Positions 49,688-59,100 of a DNA stretch of 61,730 nucleotides are shown one piece after another. The notes below the pieces were generated by a model. It did no database searches. It was not told the origin of the DNA and saw nothing but the letters and a program-made list of their open reading frames with translations. The DNA comes from Limiplasma sp964504385. GTDB taxonomy: Bacteria; Bacillota; Clostridia; Christensenellales; Aristaeellaceae. Numbering within the stretch: the stretch's first letter is position 1; each line of letters begins with the position of its first letter. The translations under genes were made by a program, and so were the position numbers. The DNA lies in the NCBI GenBank assembly GCA_964504385.1, contig CAZDEF010000003.1, forward strand, positions 1 through 61,730, in the 5' to 3' direction.

Positions 49688-51277
49688 TTATTTCATAGCG
49701 GCAACTGCGGCCTTTTCGGCTTCGAGTGCTTCCTCAAAGCGCTTGGTGTAGGCATTGAAGCCTTCCACATCCGCTGCGTCGGGTCGCTGCTCGCTGGCCT
49801 TGGCAGAGGCGAACACCTTCGCATTGAGGTAGTCTTCCAGCGTCTCGCCCTCCTGCTTGTTCACGCGGTATGCAGCCAGCAGCGCCATGCCCCACGGGCC
49901 GCCTTCCCCTGCCGTTTCCATCACGGATACGGGCGTGTTCAGCGCAGCGGCCAGCATCTTCTGTCCGGCAACGGGCGTCTTGAAATAGCCGCCGTGACCC
50001 AGCAGCGAGTCGATCTTCACATGCTCGCGCGCCAGAATATCCATGCCCAGCTTCAGGCTGGTCATCGCGCCGCCCACGATGGAGCGGGCAAAGTTGGCAA
50101 AGCTCATTTTAGCGTCGGGCATACGCACCAGCATGGGACGGCCTTCTTCCATTCCAACCACCGGTTCGCCGGAGAAGAGCGCCACGTTCACCACGCCGCC
50201 GCAGTCCTTGTCGCCCTCCAGCGCAGAGGTGAAAATCGCCGTGTAAATGTCGTTCATGCTCGCATTCAGGCCTGCCGCATCGCAGAAGCCATTGAGCATA
50301 CCGGCCCAGGCGTTGATGTCGCTGGTGCAGTTGTTGCAGTGCACCATGGCCACAGGCTTGCCGGTGGGCGTGGTGACCATGTCGATCTCAGGATAGACCT
50401 TGCTCAGCGGCTTTTCGAGCACGATCATGGCAAACACGGACGTACCGGCGCTCACGTTGCCAGTGCGCACGGCCACGGCGTTGGTAGCCGCCATGCCGGT
50501 ACCAGCATCGCCCTCAGGCGGGCAGAGGGGAACGCCCGCTTCCAGCTCGCCGCTGGGATCCAGCAGCTTCGCGCCTTCAGCCGTCAGGCAGCCTGCCCGC
50601 GCGCCTGCATTGGCAACCGCCGGCAGAATGCCACGCAGGTTCCACGCATAGCCCATTTCAGCAGCCTTTTTGTCAAAGGCGTTCATCATGGCCGCGTCGT
50701 AATCGCACTTGTCGCTGTCGATGGGGAACATGCCGCTGGCCTCGCCCACGCCCAGCACCTTCTCGCCCGTGAACTGCCAGTGCAGATAACCGGCCAGCGT
50801 GGTCAGATGGGCGATCTGCGGCACATGCTCCTCCTTGTTGAGCATGGCCTGATACAGATGCGCGATGGACCAGCGCTGGGGAATATTGAAGCCAAACAGC
50901 TCCGTCAGTTCTTCAGCGGCCTGCGCCGTCATGGTGTTGCGCCATGTGCGGAACTGCGCCAGCTGACGACCTTCCCCGTCAAAGGCCAGATATCCGTGCA
51001 TCATAGCCGATACGCCGATCGCAGCCAGGCGGGTCAGCTTGACGCCATACTTGGTTTCCACGTCCTTTTTCAGGTTGGCATAAGCATCCTGCACGCCCGC
51101 CCATACATCAGACAGGTGATAGGTCCAGATGCCGTTTTCCAGCCGGTTTTCCCAAGTGTGATCGCCGCTGGCGATGGGAGCGTGATTCGCTCCGATCAGC
51201 ACAGCCTTGATGCGGGTGGAACCCAGCTCCATGCCCAGCACCGCTTTTCCTTCGCGGATAAAATTGATCATATCCAT
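49688..51277 (-). CDS. araB: FGGY-family carbohydrate kinase, probable L-ribulokinase
   Basis: 529 residues. ATP-dependent phosphorylation of L-ribulose is expected from its place before araA and araD. FGGY features: the N-terminal phosphate loop VLGMELGSTRIKAVLIG, LAAIGVSAMMHGYLAFD, RTWRNTMTAQAAEEL, GTGMAATNAVAVRTGNVSAG and a C-terminal LLGHGGYFKTP region. It is shorter than E. coli AraB (about 566) and belongs to a clostridial-type branch, so xylulokinase-like activity cannot be excluded. ATG 51277 has AAGGAG 9 nt upstream; an ATG at 51346 lies over the promoter. First gene of the operon. Confidence 0.88.
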   Translation of the reverse strand: MDMINFIREGKAVLGMELGSTRIKAVLIGANHAPIASGDHTWENRLENGIWTYHLSDVWAGVQDAYANLKKDVETKYGVKLTRLAAIGVSAMMHGYLAFDGEGRQLAQFRTWRNTMTAQAAEELTELFGFNIPQRWSIAHLYQAMLNKEEHVPQIAHLTTLAGYLHWQFTGEKVLGVGEASGMFPIDSDKCDYDAAMMNAFDKKAAEMGYAWNLRGILPAVANAGARAGCLTAEGAKLLDPSGELEAGVPLCPPEGDAGTGMAATNAVAVRTGNVSAGTSVFAMIVLEKPLSKVYPEIDMVTTPTGKPVAMVHCNNCTSDINAWAGMLNGFCDAAGLNASMNDIYTAIFTSALEGDKDCGGVVNVALFSGEPVVGMEEGRPMLVRMPDAKMSFANFARSIVGGAMTSLKLGMDILAREHVKIDSLLGHGGYFKTPVAGQKMLAAALNTPVSVMETAGEGGPWGMALLAAYRVNKQEGETLEDYLNAKVFASAKASEQRPDAADVEGFNAYTKRFEEALEAEKAAVAAMK

Positions 51278-51308
51278 TATGGTTTGCTCCTTTCCAGAGT
51301 GAATGGTT

Positions 51309-51324
51309 AGGATAACGTTGAACC
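51309..51324. promoter_or_regulatory. LacI-type operator at araB
   Basis: AGGATAACGTTGAACC, an imperfect palindrome centred on AACGTT, sits just downstream of the araB -10 box, in the same position as the sites at 46281 and 42549. Confidence 0.6.
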
Positions 51325-51334
51325 TGTTTGCAAT

Positions 51335-51363
51335 ATCATACTTCATTTAGCTGAAAAATGCAA
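51335..51363 (-). promoter_or_regulatory. Promoter of araB-araA-araD
   Basis: Minus-strand TTGCAT (51358-51363) and TATGAT (51335-51340), 17-bp spacer. An 11-bp direct repeat (TGCAATATCAT, plus strand) at 51329-51339 and 51359-51369 overlaps both boxes. Confidence 0.65.
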
Positions 51364-51433
51364 TATCATTAGGATATCAAAACAGGGCGCCTCCTGCAGA
51401 GACATCCCCGTCAGCTTGTCGAAAAAACACCCG

Positions 51434-51622
51434 TGGGAGGTTTGGAGGGCCGCAGCCCTCCAAGTGCGATTGCATCGACCAGCTTTGCCGGTCGGACGGG
51501 CGTTTCCGCGCCCTGCGCGGAAACATTCCTTACGCCGTTTGCCGCCCGGCGAGCCGCAGGCGAGCAGGCAAACGGCGCTTTCCCTCGGCGGAAAAGATCG
51601 CCGAAGGCGAGCTTTTTTGACG
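51434..51622 (-). mobile_element. Interspersed repeat, copy B (inverted relative to copy A)
   Basis: Reverse-complement match to 40757-40941: about 95 bp with five differences, then a dissimilar ~60 bp middle, then 31 identical bp. It keeps both internal hairpins. It is bounded by imperfect terminal inverted repeats that begin AAAAC(A/G)GGGC (51379-51388 and 51646-51655). No ORF or transposase. The gap 51278-51676 holds the araB promoter, operator and this element. Confidence 0.75.
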
Positions 51623-51676
51623 GCCTGACAAGGCGCGCAGAGGCAGCCCCGTTTTGAATTCAGATCAGCCAGTCTC

Positions 51677-52456
51677 TCACTTGTCCAGCCAGTTGCGCCC
51701 GGTGGGATAAGTGTGCTCCTGCTCGTCCAGCCAGTAGGTCTCCAGCCGCGGCGCATCCGCAAGCCCCTGCTCAAACCAGCCTTCCGGCACGACCGGCGTG
51801 AACTTGCCGTGGCTGCGGATGAGCCGCACCAGATCGTGAATGCTGTTCAGTTTTTCTTCCGTTTCAATGCCCATGAGCGTGGCGGCGGGCGAACGGTGAT
51901 TGTCCGAACCGGCCGTCACAACAAAGCCGCACTCCTGCGCATAGCGCAGCGCGTACGCATCGTTGTAGGGACAGTTGCCCGCGTTGGCCACCTCGATGCC
52001 ATCGCAGAACTGCCGAGCCAGACGGATGCGGTCGATGTAATCGCGGTCGCGGAACGGATGCGCCTGAATCACGCAGCCGCCGTCGCGATGCACGCCCTCC
52101 AGCTGCTCACGGCGGGTCCAGTGCTCCACTTCCGGATGCGCCAACAGCCATTTCTTGTCCAGGCCATACACCAGATACTCGTCGCCCTGATAGCCCTGTT
52201 CCCAGCCGAAGAATACGTCCAGACCAATTTTCTGCCCTTCGATCAGCGCATCCTCATAGCCGGAGCAGAACCACTCGATCCGCTCCTTCCATGGCAGGTG
52301 ACGCGGCGCAGCAGTGTTGCCGCCAAAAAAGTGATCGGTCATGATGATGCCCTGATAACCCATTTCCTTATAATAGCGGGCGTGCTCTGCGCCGGTGGAT
52401 ACGCCGCAGGCGCTGCCCTGACAGGTGTGCAGATGTGTTTCGTAACGGTAAGTCAT
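51677..52456 (-). CDS. PHP-domain phosphoesterase
   Basis: 259 residues. The four PHP motifs are visible: YETHLHTCQGSACG (H-x-H), GYQGIIMTDHFFGG, VIQAHPFRDRDY and TAGSDNHRSP, binding a trinuclear metal centre. Such proteins hydrolyse phosphate esters such as histidinol phosphate or nucleotides; the substrate here is unknown. It directly follows the alpha-galactosidase gene (10-bp gap), so a role in sugar phosphate metabolism is possible. No strong terminator follows; the repeat copy B begins 55 bp downstream. Confidence 0.85.
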   Translation of the reverse strand: MTYRYETHLHTCQGSACGVSTGAEHARYYKEMGYQGIIMTDHFFGGNTAAPRHLPWKERIEWFCSGYEDALIEGQKIGLDVFFGWEQGYQGDEYLVYGLDKKWLLAHPEVEHWTRREQLEGVHRDGGCVIQAHPFRDRDYIDRIRLARQFCDGIEVANAGNCPYNDAYALRYAQECGFVVTAGSDNHRSPAATLMGIETEEKLNSIHDLVRLIRSHGKFTPVVPEGWFEQGLADAPRLETYWLDEQEHTYPTGRNWLDK

Positions 52457-52466
52457 CTTTTCCTCC

Positions 52467-54662
52467 TCAGATACGGGTCAGGTGCAGCACAAGGCTTTCC
52501 TGATCTTGTTTTTCCGGCTGCCAGCCAAAGGGTGAGCGCAGGCCCTGCTTGCTCAGCACCGCGCCGGAATACTCCCGGCCGAACTGATCGCGGTACAGCG
52601 CGCTTTCGTCAATATCCCGCACGCGCACATAGATCTGCGGCGGATTGGCGGCGGCGTAGCGCTGAAACAGGCAAACGAGGATCTCGCTGTCATCCTCCAG
52701 CGCAAACTGCCACGCAGCGATGCGGTTGTCGAAGGGGCTCTGCAGGCGGGTGAAGCGGCCGCGCTGGGTGATGTGGCGCAGCTGTTTCACCTGCTCCACC
52801 TGACGGCGGATCTCAGCCTTGTCCTCCTCGCTTTGCCGGCTCAGATCCAGCTCATAGCCCATATTGCCGCCCAGCGCCACATCGCCGCGGAAGCGCATGC
52901 TGGTCACGCGCCCTACCTGATGATTCGGCACGGCGCTCACATGCGCGCCCATGGACGAAATGGGATAGGCCATGCTGGTGCCGTATTGGATGTTCAGGCG
53001 CTCCACCGCGTCGGTATCATCGCTGGTCCAGACCTGCGGCATGTAATACAGGATGCCGGGATCAAAGCGCCCGCCGCCCGAGGCGCAGGCCTCAAACAGC
53101 ACATCCGGCAGCGCCGATGTCACCGCCTCCATCACGCGGTACAGCCCCAGCATGTAGCGGTGCGGCGTCTCGCTCTGCTGCGCGGGCTGCAGCAGGGCAG
53201 AACCGATCTGCGCAAAGTTGCGGTTCATATCCCACTTCACATAGTCCACATTGCCTTCGCGAAGCACGCCGGTGATGGTGTCGATCATCCAATCCTGCAC
53301 ATCCCTGCGCGTCAGGTCAAGGATCAGCTGGTGGCGCTGCAGGGTGCGGCTGCGCGTAGGCGCGTGCAGGCACCAGTCGGGATGTTCTTCGTACAGCTTG
53401 CTGACCGGGCTGATCATTTCCGGCTCCACCCACAGGCCGAACATCAGACCCATCTGATGGATCTTCTCGCTCAGCCCCACAATGCCGTTGGGCAGCTTAT
53501 CGCGGTTCACCTGCCAGTCTCCCAGCGATGTGGTATCGTCGTTGCGCTGCCCGAACCAACCGTCGTCCAGCACAAACAGCTCCACCCCCAGCTCGGCCGC
53601 CGTCCGGGCGATGGCAAGGATGCGTTCCTCATCAAAGTCAAAATAGGTGCCTTCCCAGTTATTGCACAGCACGGGGCGCAGCCGGTCGCGCCATGCGCCG
53701 CGGCAGAGGCGCTCGCGGTACAGCTTGTGAAAGATCCGGCTCACGCCGTTGAGCCCCTGTTCCGACCACACCATCACCGTCTCCGGCGTTGTAAAGCTTC
53801 CATCCGGTTCCAGCGTCCATGCGCAGGGCGCAATACCGGCCACCAGACGGGTGAGATCATGCTCGTTCTGATCGGCTTCCATCAGGAAGCTGCCGGAATA
53901 CACCAGATTGACGCCCAGCACACGGCCCTGATGCTCATCCGCTCCCGGCTCCATCATGGCAACAAAGGGGTTGTGCTGGTGGCTGGAAGCGCCCCGCACG
54001 CTGCCGATGGCGCGCGTGCCGTGCATATTGGGGATGCGTTCCACCTGCCGCTCCTTGGCCCATGCGCCGTGCAGATGCAGCATATCCCAATTGCCGCTCA
54101 GATGGACGGTAGCGGACATGCAGCGCTGCAGCACCAGCTTTTCATCGCCGCCGTTTTCAACGACCATCCAGCTGGTCAGGGCATGATATGCATTCATGAC
54201 GCACTGGTACAGCTTTACTTCCAGCCCGGTCTTGCGGTCGCGGAACAGCAGTTCCAGCGTTTCCGCTTCGTCCACCTGCTCGGCATAGGCAGCGGGCAGC
54301 CCCTCCAGCTTCGGTTTGCCGGGCAGCAGCGCATAGCCCTCGTAGGAAAGCTCGGTGCTCCATGTGCCGTCCGGCTCCTGCACCTGCAGCGCAGCCGGGC
54401 GCACATCGCCGTTGCCGGCCGTGGGGCAAAGATAGAATGCGGCGCCACGCATGGTCACATCGTTAGGCACAGCATTTGAAAGCATCTTCTGCCGCGTGTC
54501 CTCTAAAACGTCGGCTGCATTTTCCGGCAGCGCAGGCCCAAAGTAGAGCTCCTCCACATTCAAACGCGCGTCCTCGTCCGGGATCACCGCCAGCACGCGG
54601 CTGAACGTAGCGCCGTCCGTAAGGTGGAACCGTTTCCGGTTTTCGCTGATCGAAATCGACAT
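52467..54662 (-). CDS. Alpha-galactosidase, GH36
   Basis: 731 residues, no signal peptide. GH36 features: an N-terminal beta-sandwich, VLCNNWEGTYFDFDEERILA, LFVLDDGWFGQRNDDTTSLG, WVEPEMISPVSKLY, the nucleophile Asp in VDYVKWDMNRNF, the FEACASGGGRFDPGIL block and the acid/base region QVWTSDDTDAVERL. Length fits AgaR/RafA-type enzymes. It removes terminal alpha-galactose from raffinose-family sugars or galactomannan fragments; the galactose could connect with the YtfQ-type uptake system. It lies 16 bp after mnmE and is probably co-transcribed. Confidence 0.95.
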   Translation of the reverse strand: MSISISENRKRFHLTDGATFSRVLAVIPDEDARLNVEELYFGPALPENAADVLEDTRQKMLSNAVPNDVTMRGAAFYLCPTAGNGDVRPAALQVQEPDGTWSTELSYEGYALLPGKPKLEGLPAAYAEQVDEAETLELLFRDRKTGLEVKLYQCVMNAYHALTSWMVVENGGDEKLVLQRCMSATVHLSGNWDMLHLHGAWAKERQVERIPNMHGTRAIGSVRGASSHQHNPFVAMMEPGADEHQGRVLGVNLVYSGSFLMEADQNEHDLTRLVAGIAPCAWTLEPDGSFTTPETVMVWSEQGLNGVSRIFHKLYRERLCRGAWRDRLRPVLCNNWEGTYFDFDEERILAIARTAAELGVELFVLDDGWFGQRNDDTTSLGDWQVNRDKLPNGIVGLSEKIHQMGLMFGLWVEPEMISPVSKLYEEHPDWCLHAPTRSRTLQRHQLILDLTRRDVQDWMIDTITGVLREGNVDYVKWDMNRNFAQIGSALLQPAQQSETPHRYMLGLYRVMEAVTSALPDVLFEACASGGGRFDPGILYYMPQVWTSDDTDAVERLNIQYGTSMAYPISSMGAHVSAVPNHQVGRVTSMRFRGDVALGGNMGYELDLSRQSEEDKAEIRRQVEQVKQLRHITQRGRFTRLQSPFDNRIAAWQFALEDDSEILVCLFQRYAAANPPQIYVRVRDIDESALYRDQFGREYSGAVLSKQGLRSPFGWQPEKQDQESLVLHLTRI

Positions 54663-54678
54663 GGTGTTTCTCCCTTCT

Positions 54679-56031
54679 TTATTTTCCTACGCAGAAATGC
54701 GAGAAAATATCGTCCAGCAGTTGCTCGTCCACGCTGTCGCCAGTGATGCGGCCCAGCAGGTACAGCGCCTCGTGCAGATCAACGGCGCACAGATCCAGCG
54801 GCAGATCGCTCTGCAGTCCCGCTCTGGCCTGCACGATCCTTTCCAATGCCTGTCGGGCCGTGCTGATATGCCGCTCCTGTGTCAGCAGCAGTTCCTGCGG
54901 ATGCCCGGCATTTTCACGCAGAAAATCCAACACCTGCTCCAACCCGGTCTCGTCCTTCGCTGAAATGGACAGAATCGTCTCATATTCGCAGATCTGCTTC
55001 ACCTCCGTCGCAGTCACACACACGCCTGCGTCCGTCTTGTTCAGCAGCACCGCGCATGGGCAATGCAGTTTTCGCTTCAGCAATTCGCGGTCCTCCTGCG
55101 TCAGCGGCGCGGAAGCGTCCAGCAGGATCAGCGCTGCATCGGCGCTTTCCAGCACAGCCTTAGCGCGCTCCACGCCGATCTGCTCCACCTTGTCTCCGCT
55201 TTCGCGCAGTCCGGCCGTGTCCTGCAGGATCACCTGAATGCCGTCCAGCGTAAAGCCGCCTTCCAGCACATCGCGCGTGGTGCCGGGAATATCGGTCACA
55301 ATGGCGCGGTCCTCGCCCAGCAGGGCGTTAAACAGGGTGGATTTCCCCGCATTGGGCCTGCCGCACAGCGCCACGCGCATACCCTCGCGCACAATGCGCG
55401 CGCCGCGCTCATTGTTGGCGGGCGTGAGCAGATCTATCAGCCTGTCCAGCCCGTCCGTCAGGCCGTCGAGCGCTTCCGCTTCGTCGATCTCATCCGGATA
55501 GTCGATGTGCGCTTCCAGCCCGGCCAGCAAGGCCGTCAGCCGTTCCTGCGCCTCGCGGATGAAACGGCTGCGCCCGCCGGACAGCTGCCGCTGCTCCGCT
55601 CTGAGCGCCGCCTGCGATTTCGCGCCGATCACACCCATCACCGCTTCCGCCTGCATCAGGTCGATGCGCCCGTTCATGAAAGCGCGGCGGGTAAACTCGC
55701 CCGCGTCCGCCACCCGCGCGCCAAGGGCGATCAACCGCCGCATCACCTGCGATGCAGCCGCGCTGCCGCCATGGGTGTGCAGTTCGCACACATCTTCTCT
55801 GGTGTAGCTGTTCGGCGCGCGCATCACCACGCCCATCACTTCATCAATAGGTTCACCCTGCTCATCCAGCACATGCCCCAGCATCAGCCGATGGCTTTCG
55901 TACGGGGGCGTTCGTCTGCAGGCGGCAAAGGCCTTATCAAAAATGGCGATCGCCCCATCGCCGCTCATGCGCACAATGGCTACGCCGCCTTCGCCCATCG
56001 CAGTGGCAATCCCAACGATCGTGTCCGTCAT
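54679..56031 (-). CDS. mnmE: tRNA uridine-5-carboxymethylaminomethyl modification GTPase
   Basis: 450 residues. With MnmG it modifies the wobble uridine of several tRNAs. The N-terminal domain starts TDTIVGIATAMGEGGVAIVR; the GTPase has GRPNAGKSTLFNALLGEDRA, DIPGTTRDVLEGG, DTAGLRESGD and NKTD. The C-terminal FCVGK matches the conserved C-x-G-K ending. mnmG, rnpA and yidC, the usual neighbours, are not beside it. The sequence GGACGGGA just before the ATG serves as ribosome site. Confidence 0.96.
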   Translation of the reverse strand: MTDTIVGIATAMGEGGVAIVRMSGDGAIAIFDKAFAACRRTPPYESHRLMLGHVLDEQGEPIDEVMGVVMRAPNSYTREDVCELHTHGGSAAASQVMRRLIALGARVADAGEFTRRAFMNGRIDLMQAEAVMGVIGAKSQAALRAEQRQLSGGRSRFIREAQERLTALLAGLEAHIDYPDEIDEAEALDGLTDGLDRLIDLLTPANNERGARIVREGMRVALCGRPNAGKSTLFNALLGEDRAIVTDIPGTTRDVLEGGFTLDGIQVILQDTAGLRESGDKVEQIGVERAKAVLESADAALILLDASAPLTQEDRELLKRKLHCPCAVLLNKTDAGVCVTATEVKQICEYETILSISAKDETGLEQVLDFLRENAGHPQELLLTQERHISTARQALERIVQARAGLQSDLPLDLCAVDLHEALYLLGRITGDSVDEQLLDDIFSHFCVGK

Positions 56032-56077
56032 TCCCGTCCACGTTCCTCTCCATTACCCGATTGCCCGCATTTTTCCC

Positions 56078-56106
56078 TTTGCGCGGGACCCGGTTTATGA
56101 TATCAT
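56078..56106 (+). promoter_or_regulatory. Possible promoter of addB
   Basis: TTTGCG (56078-56083) and TATCAT (56101-56106), 17-bp spacer. TATCAT could also be used by mnmE on the other strand. Moderate matches. Confidence 0.4.
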
Positions 56107-56156
56107 GATTTCGGTCGTTTTTCCATACGCATTTTTTCAACAAGGAGGCTGTGCGC

Positions 56157-59100
56157 ATGGCTGTGCGTATTCTCACCGCCCGCCCTCACAGGCTGTTTCC
56201 TGCCATTGTAGAAGAGATGGGCGCTTGCCTGCGGCAGGGTCTTTCCGCCGTGCTGCTGGTGCCGGAGCAGTTTACGCTGAGCGCGGAAAGCGAGCTGATG
56301 GAACGTCTGCACCTCACCGGCATGTTTGCGCTGGAAGTGCTCAGCCCATCCCGTCTGTACGAACACATTCTCAGCGACGCTGGGCGCGACGGACGCGAAC
56401 CGCTTTCCGACGCTGGGCGGCGCATGGCGCTGAGCCAGGCGCTGGAGCGGCTGGAGGACAAGCTGCCCTATTACGGCAGCATCGTCACCCGGCGCGGTTT
56501 TGTGGAGAAGCTTTCCGCCCTTATCACCGACTTCAAGCGTGGCGGGATGACGGCGGAAGCGCTTGAGGCGTATGCGTCCTCGCTGGAGGACGGGCTGCAG
56601 AAGAGCAAGCTGAGCGATCTGGCCGTGATCTATCGGCAATACGATCAGGTGCTCAAGGGCCGTTTCAGCGACAGCGAGGATCAGCTGGCGTATGTGGCCA
56701 GCAAGCTGGCCGACAGCCGCTACTTGAAGGGCAAATGCCTGTATGTGTACGGTTTTGATACGCTTCCACAGCAAATGATGCAGCTGCTGTGCGATGCCGC
56801 TCCCCTTTGCAGCCGGCTGGTGATTGGCTTGATCTGCGATGGACAGAGCGCCACAGACGGCGACCTGTACCTGCCCATCCGGCAGGGAACGGGGCGTTTT
56901 GCGGCTCTGCTGCGGGAAAAGCAGGGCATGGACTGCACGGTGGTGCCCCTGCCCGCGCAGCCCTTGGAGCATGCTCCGGAAATTACGCACCTTGATCAAA
57001 TGCTGTTTGCGCTCTCATCTGCAACGTATCCGCAGCAGCCGAAAAATCTGTTCGTTTCCAGCGCACTCACGCCCTTTGAGGAAGCGTCGCTCATGAGCCG
57101 TCAGGTCATGAAGCTGCTGGAAGACGGCATGCCGCCCGAACGCATCGCCATTCTCTATCCCGAAAGCGGCGGGTATGACTTCGCTGTGGCCGCTGCGCTC
57201 AATGACAGCGGTCTGCCCTTCTACACCGATACGCAGCTTCCCACGCTTTCGCACGGGCTGGTGAGCTTTCTGCTGTGCTCCCTGCGCGCTATGGCGGACG
57301 GCTGGCGCAACCGCGATATGCTGGGGCTGCTGAAAAGCGGGTACGCTCCCCTTTCCTTTGAAGAGACCTGCGAGCTGGAAAACTACGCGCGCGTATACGG
57401 CATCGACCGCAAGCGCTGGGCTGCTCCGTTCACGCGCGGAGAAAAAAAGCTGTGCGAACGCGCCGAGGCGCTGCGCATTCGCCTGATGTCACCGCTGCTT
57501 TCCGCCCGTCAGGCGCTGATCGACGCGCGGGACAGCGCCGCTTCGCTGACTGCAGTGTTCCAGCTGCTGATGGATGTAAACGCCTACGAGCGGCTGCAGC
57601 AGGAAGAAGAGCGTTTGCTGCACAGCGGCTTCTCCGCGCGCGCCAATCAGAACAGCCAGATCTGGCAGGCGGTGCTGACGCTGCTGGATCAGGCGCTGCG
57701 TTTGAGCGGGCAAAGCCGCATTCCGCTTCGCCACATGGCCGCCCGACTGGAATGCGGTTTCAGCGCCATGTCGCTGGCCTCGCTCCCCCCTGCCGGCGGC
57801 ATGCTGCACGCGGGCGTACTGGGGCATTTGCTGGCCGAAGAAGCCGACGTGGTCTTCCTGCTGGGCATGAACGACGGTCTGCTTTCCCGCACCACGGACA
57901 GTCTGCTTTCTCCGGATGAACGCGCCCGCACAGAGCAGGATACCGGCTGCTTTATGGGGCTGACGGATGAAAACCGGGCGCTTCTGGCCAAGCTGGATCT
58001 GAAGCGCGCTATGACGCTGCCCCGAAAGCAGCTCTATCTGAGCTTTGCCCGCACTGCCGCCGACGGCACGGCGCTGCGTCCTCTCTCCCTGCTTTCAGTG
58101 CTCGGCAAACGGCTTTTCGCGCCCGACAGTCTGCCGCATCTGGAAGCGGATCCGCTTCCGCTCAGTGCAACGCAGGCCTTGTCTCAGCTGGGGCTTCGGC
58201 TGCGCGCGCATGAGGACGGGCTGCAGGATCTGCCCCAGCGCTGGAAAGAGCGCCTTGACAAACTGCTGCGCTCCCCCGCTACTGCCGCCGACGCCATGCG
58301 CCTTCTACGCAGCGTGCATCATGATCCGCAGGCGCAGCCGCTGCAGAAGGAGCAGGCGCGTCTGCTGTATGGCGACCGTGTGCTCAGCGTCAGCCGTCTG
58401 GAGCAATTCGCCGGCTGTCCCTTCCGCCACTTTGTCACCTACGGTCTGCGGCCCCACCTGCTGAAGGAGTGGAAGATCGACCCCATCGAGACCGGCACGT
58501 TCTGTCATGCCGGATTGAACAACTTTGCCCGGCTGGCCAAACGCGAAGCAGCCTACCCGCACATCAGCGAGGAGCGCGTGCAGGCCATGGCGGACGCGGC
58601 CATAGAACCCCTGATTGACGAGCTGATGCAGGGCCCCATGGGCGACGGCGACCGCAGCCTTGCGCGGTTTGAGCAGGCACGCAGCGCCATCCGCCGCGCT
58701 GCCAGCACGCTGACCCAGCATCTGGCCGCAGGCCGCTTCACGCTGTGGCGCACAGAAGCCAGCTTCGGCTATGAAGGCGGTTTGCCGCCCATCGTGCTTC
58801 TGCTGGCAGACGGGCGTGAGATTGCCCTGCGCGGACGCATCGACCGCATTGACCGCTACGATGCTCCGGACAGCGTATACCTGCGCGTGATCGACTATAA
58901 ATCTGCCTGTCAATCGCTGGACGCGGCCAAGACTTGGTGGGGCCTTCAGCTGCAGCTGCTCCTGTATCTGGACGTGTGCGTAAGCGCCCTGCCAAACGCC
59001 CAGCCCGCCGGGGCCTTCTACTTCTATGTGGCCGATCCGCTGGTGGACAGCGAAACCGATGTGCGGGAAACCGTGGAAGGCAAGCTGCGCGAGGTCTTCC

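Noticed and set aside
47374..49698. 774-codon plus-strand open frame opposite araD and araA
   Set aside because: Antisense to two certain genes and through a strong terminator.
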